Below are positions 63,298-64,000 of a DNA stretch of 64,000 nucleotides, one piece after another; the first letter of the stretch is position 1; each line of letters opens with the position of its first letter. The stretch spans positions 103,688,151-103,752,150 of the forward strand of contig OV884060.1 of NCBI GenBank assembly GCA_930367215.1. Reading direction: 5' to 3'. This DNA is from Pollenia angustigena. Its lineage: Eukaryota > Arthropoda > Insecta > Diptera > Polleniidae. The notes under the pieces were generated by a model that was given only the letters and a program-made list of their open reading frames with translations, made no database searches and was not told where the DNA came from. Made by a program: the position numbers and the translations under genes.

Positions 63298-64000
63298 ATG
63301 AATTTAATTTCCGCTGCCTAGACCTGTTTGAAGTAGTTGAAGGTTTCTTTTCAGTTAAATCTAACGCTGTTGGCTTAGATGATATTAACCCTAGATTTGT
63401 GCGAATAATCTTGCCTTGGATAGTCCGTTTTGTCACCCACTTATTTAATACGATTATTACCACCAGCACTTTTCCAATGGATTGGAAACATGCCAAAATA
63501 GTTCCCGTGCCTAAGGCTGACAATGAGTACCGACCTATTGCAATCCTTCCCTTTTTATCCAAAGTATTTGAACGACTGATACATAAGTATGTTAACAGCG
63601 TAGCTGTATTACTGTCTTATCAGATGTGATAGAGGAAATCCGGGGAAACTTGGATGAAAGTAAAATATCGTTTCTGGTTCTACTGGACCATTTAAAGGCA
63701 TTTGATACAGTGCATCATTCAAGTTTATGTCTAAAATTGTCAAAAATGTTTAACTTCTCCATACTTGCTGTGAGGCTGATGTTGTCGTATCTTATAAACA
63801 GATCTCAATCCGTCACCAATGGTGAATCTATTTCAAATCCGTTACGGGTCACAAGAGGTGTTCCACAGGGTTCAATACTCGGACCCCTACTTTATTCGTT
63901 ATATTCAAATGATCTTCCCCAACAAATCCGATTTTGTAATGTTCAGATGTATGCTGACGACGTTCAGCTGTATCTAAGTAGTACCAAGGAGCTATTTTTG
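63298..64000 (+). pseudogene. LINE reverse transcriptase fragment, runs off the window
   Basis: The frame starts at the junction with the TIR element. It has VKSNAVGLDDINPRFVRIIL, TSTFPMDWKHAKIVPVPK, YRPIAILPFLSKVFERLIHK, a stop and shift near 63627, then VLLDHLKAFDTVHHSSLCLK, RGVPQGSILGPLLYSLYSND and MYADDVQLYLS, with YADD as the catalytic motif. Unlike the Jockey copy it uses YADD, not FADD. Clade is not assigned. It could be the same family as the gag and endonuclease fragments at 1.9-3.2 kb, but nothing links them directly. Confidence 0.8.

Noticed and set aside
1872..64000. Idea that the LINE fragments at the two window ends are halves of one split element
   Set aside because: One holds ORF1 and endonuclease, the other reverse transcriptase, but the window is too long and the junctions show no shared duplication, so two independent fragments are simpler.

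Overview
This is an AT-rich eukaryotic nuclear window, almost certainly from a dipteran insect and probably a higher fly. The evidence is the set of insect-type retroelements (412/mdg1-like, Osvaldo/Ulysses-like, gypsy/errantivirus-like, roo-like BEL/Pao, Jockey), the hAT and piggyBac remnants, the very short introns (50-61 nt) and a dispersed 0.9-kb repeat of a kind I associate with calyptrate flies. Nothing looks bacterial. Most of the window is transposable elements inserted into one another, with one pair of host genes near the middle.

Layout. 1-8.6 kb: a decayed LINE (1.87-3.2 kb), small palindromic repeats, a dispersed tandem-structured repeat (5.3-6.2 kb) and a minus-strand remnant of a coding family (7.0-7.7 kb). 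8.6-34.8 kb: one old minus-strand 412/mdg1-like LTR retrotransposon whose 5' LTR was split by later insertions. One is a TIR element (14733-33398) that was itself invaded by a hAT-like element (14967-25503, 8-bp target duplication), which carries a young 9.2-kb Osvaldo/Ulysses-like retrotransposon (15817-25009), and by an apparently intact gypsy-like element with gag, pol and env (25823-33102). A second hAT-like insertion (33485-34767) holds two further small elements. 34.8-38.6 kb: another coding-family remnant, a 1.76-kb TA-flanked element and a minisatellite.

38.8-42.0 kb: two head-to-head, three-exon paralogous genes for secreted cysteine-rich proteins; they share a 251-bp intergenic promoter region. 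I do not recognise the family. 42-47 kb: an inverted copy of a repeat found at 36 kb, a TIR element and a piggyBac-like transposase remnant. 47.2-57.2 kb: a second nest, in which a minus-strand BEL/Pao element with a roo-like env was split by a LINE with an RNase H domain, then by a Jockey LINE, then by a TIR element. 58-64 kb: a hAT deletion derivative with its target duplication, a long near-perfect foldback (60.07-61.01 kb), a TIR element with two nested MITEs, and a LINE reverse-transcriptase fragment running off the end.

How the parts relate: few of the encoded proteins look usable. The gypsy-like element is the only one complete by eye, with matching 352-bp LTRs, a 4-bp TATA target duplication, a tRNA-Lys primer site, a polypurine tract, three open reading frames and a splice acceptor before env. 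The Osvaldo-like element is nearly complete, has a textbook -1 frameshift signal between gag and pol, and is broken by one in-frame stop. Target duplications and split reading frames let most of the insertion order be read directly.
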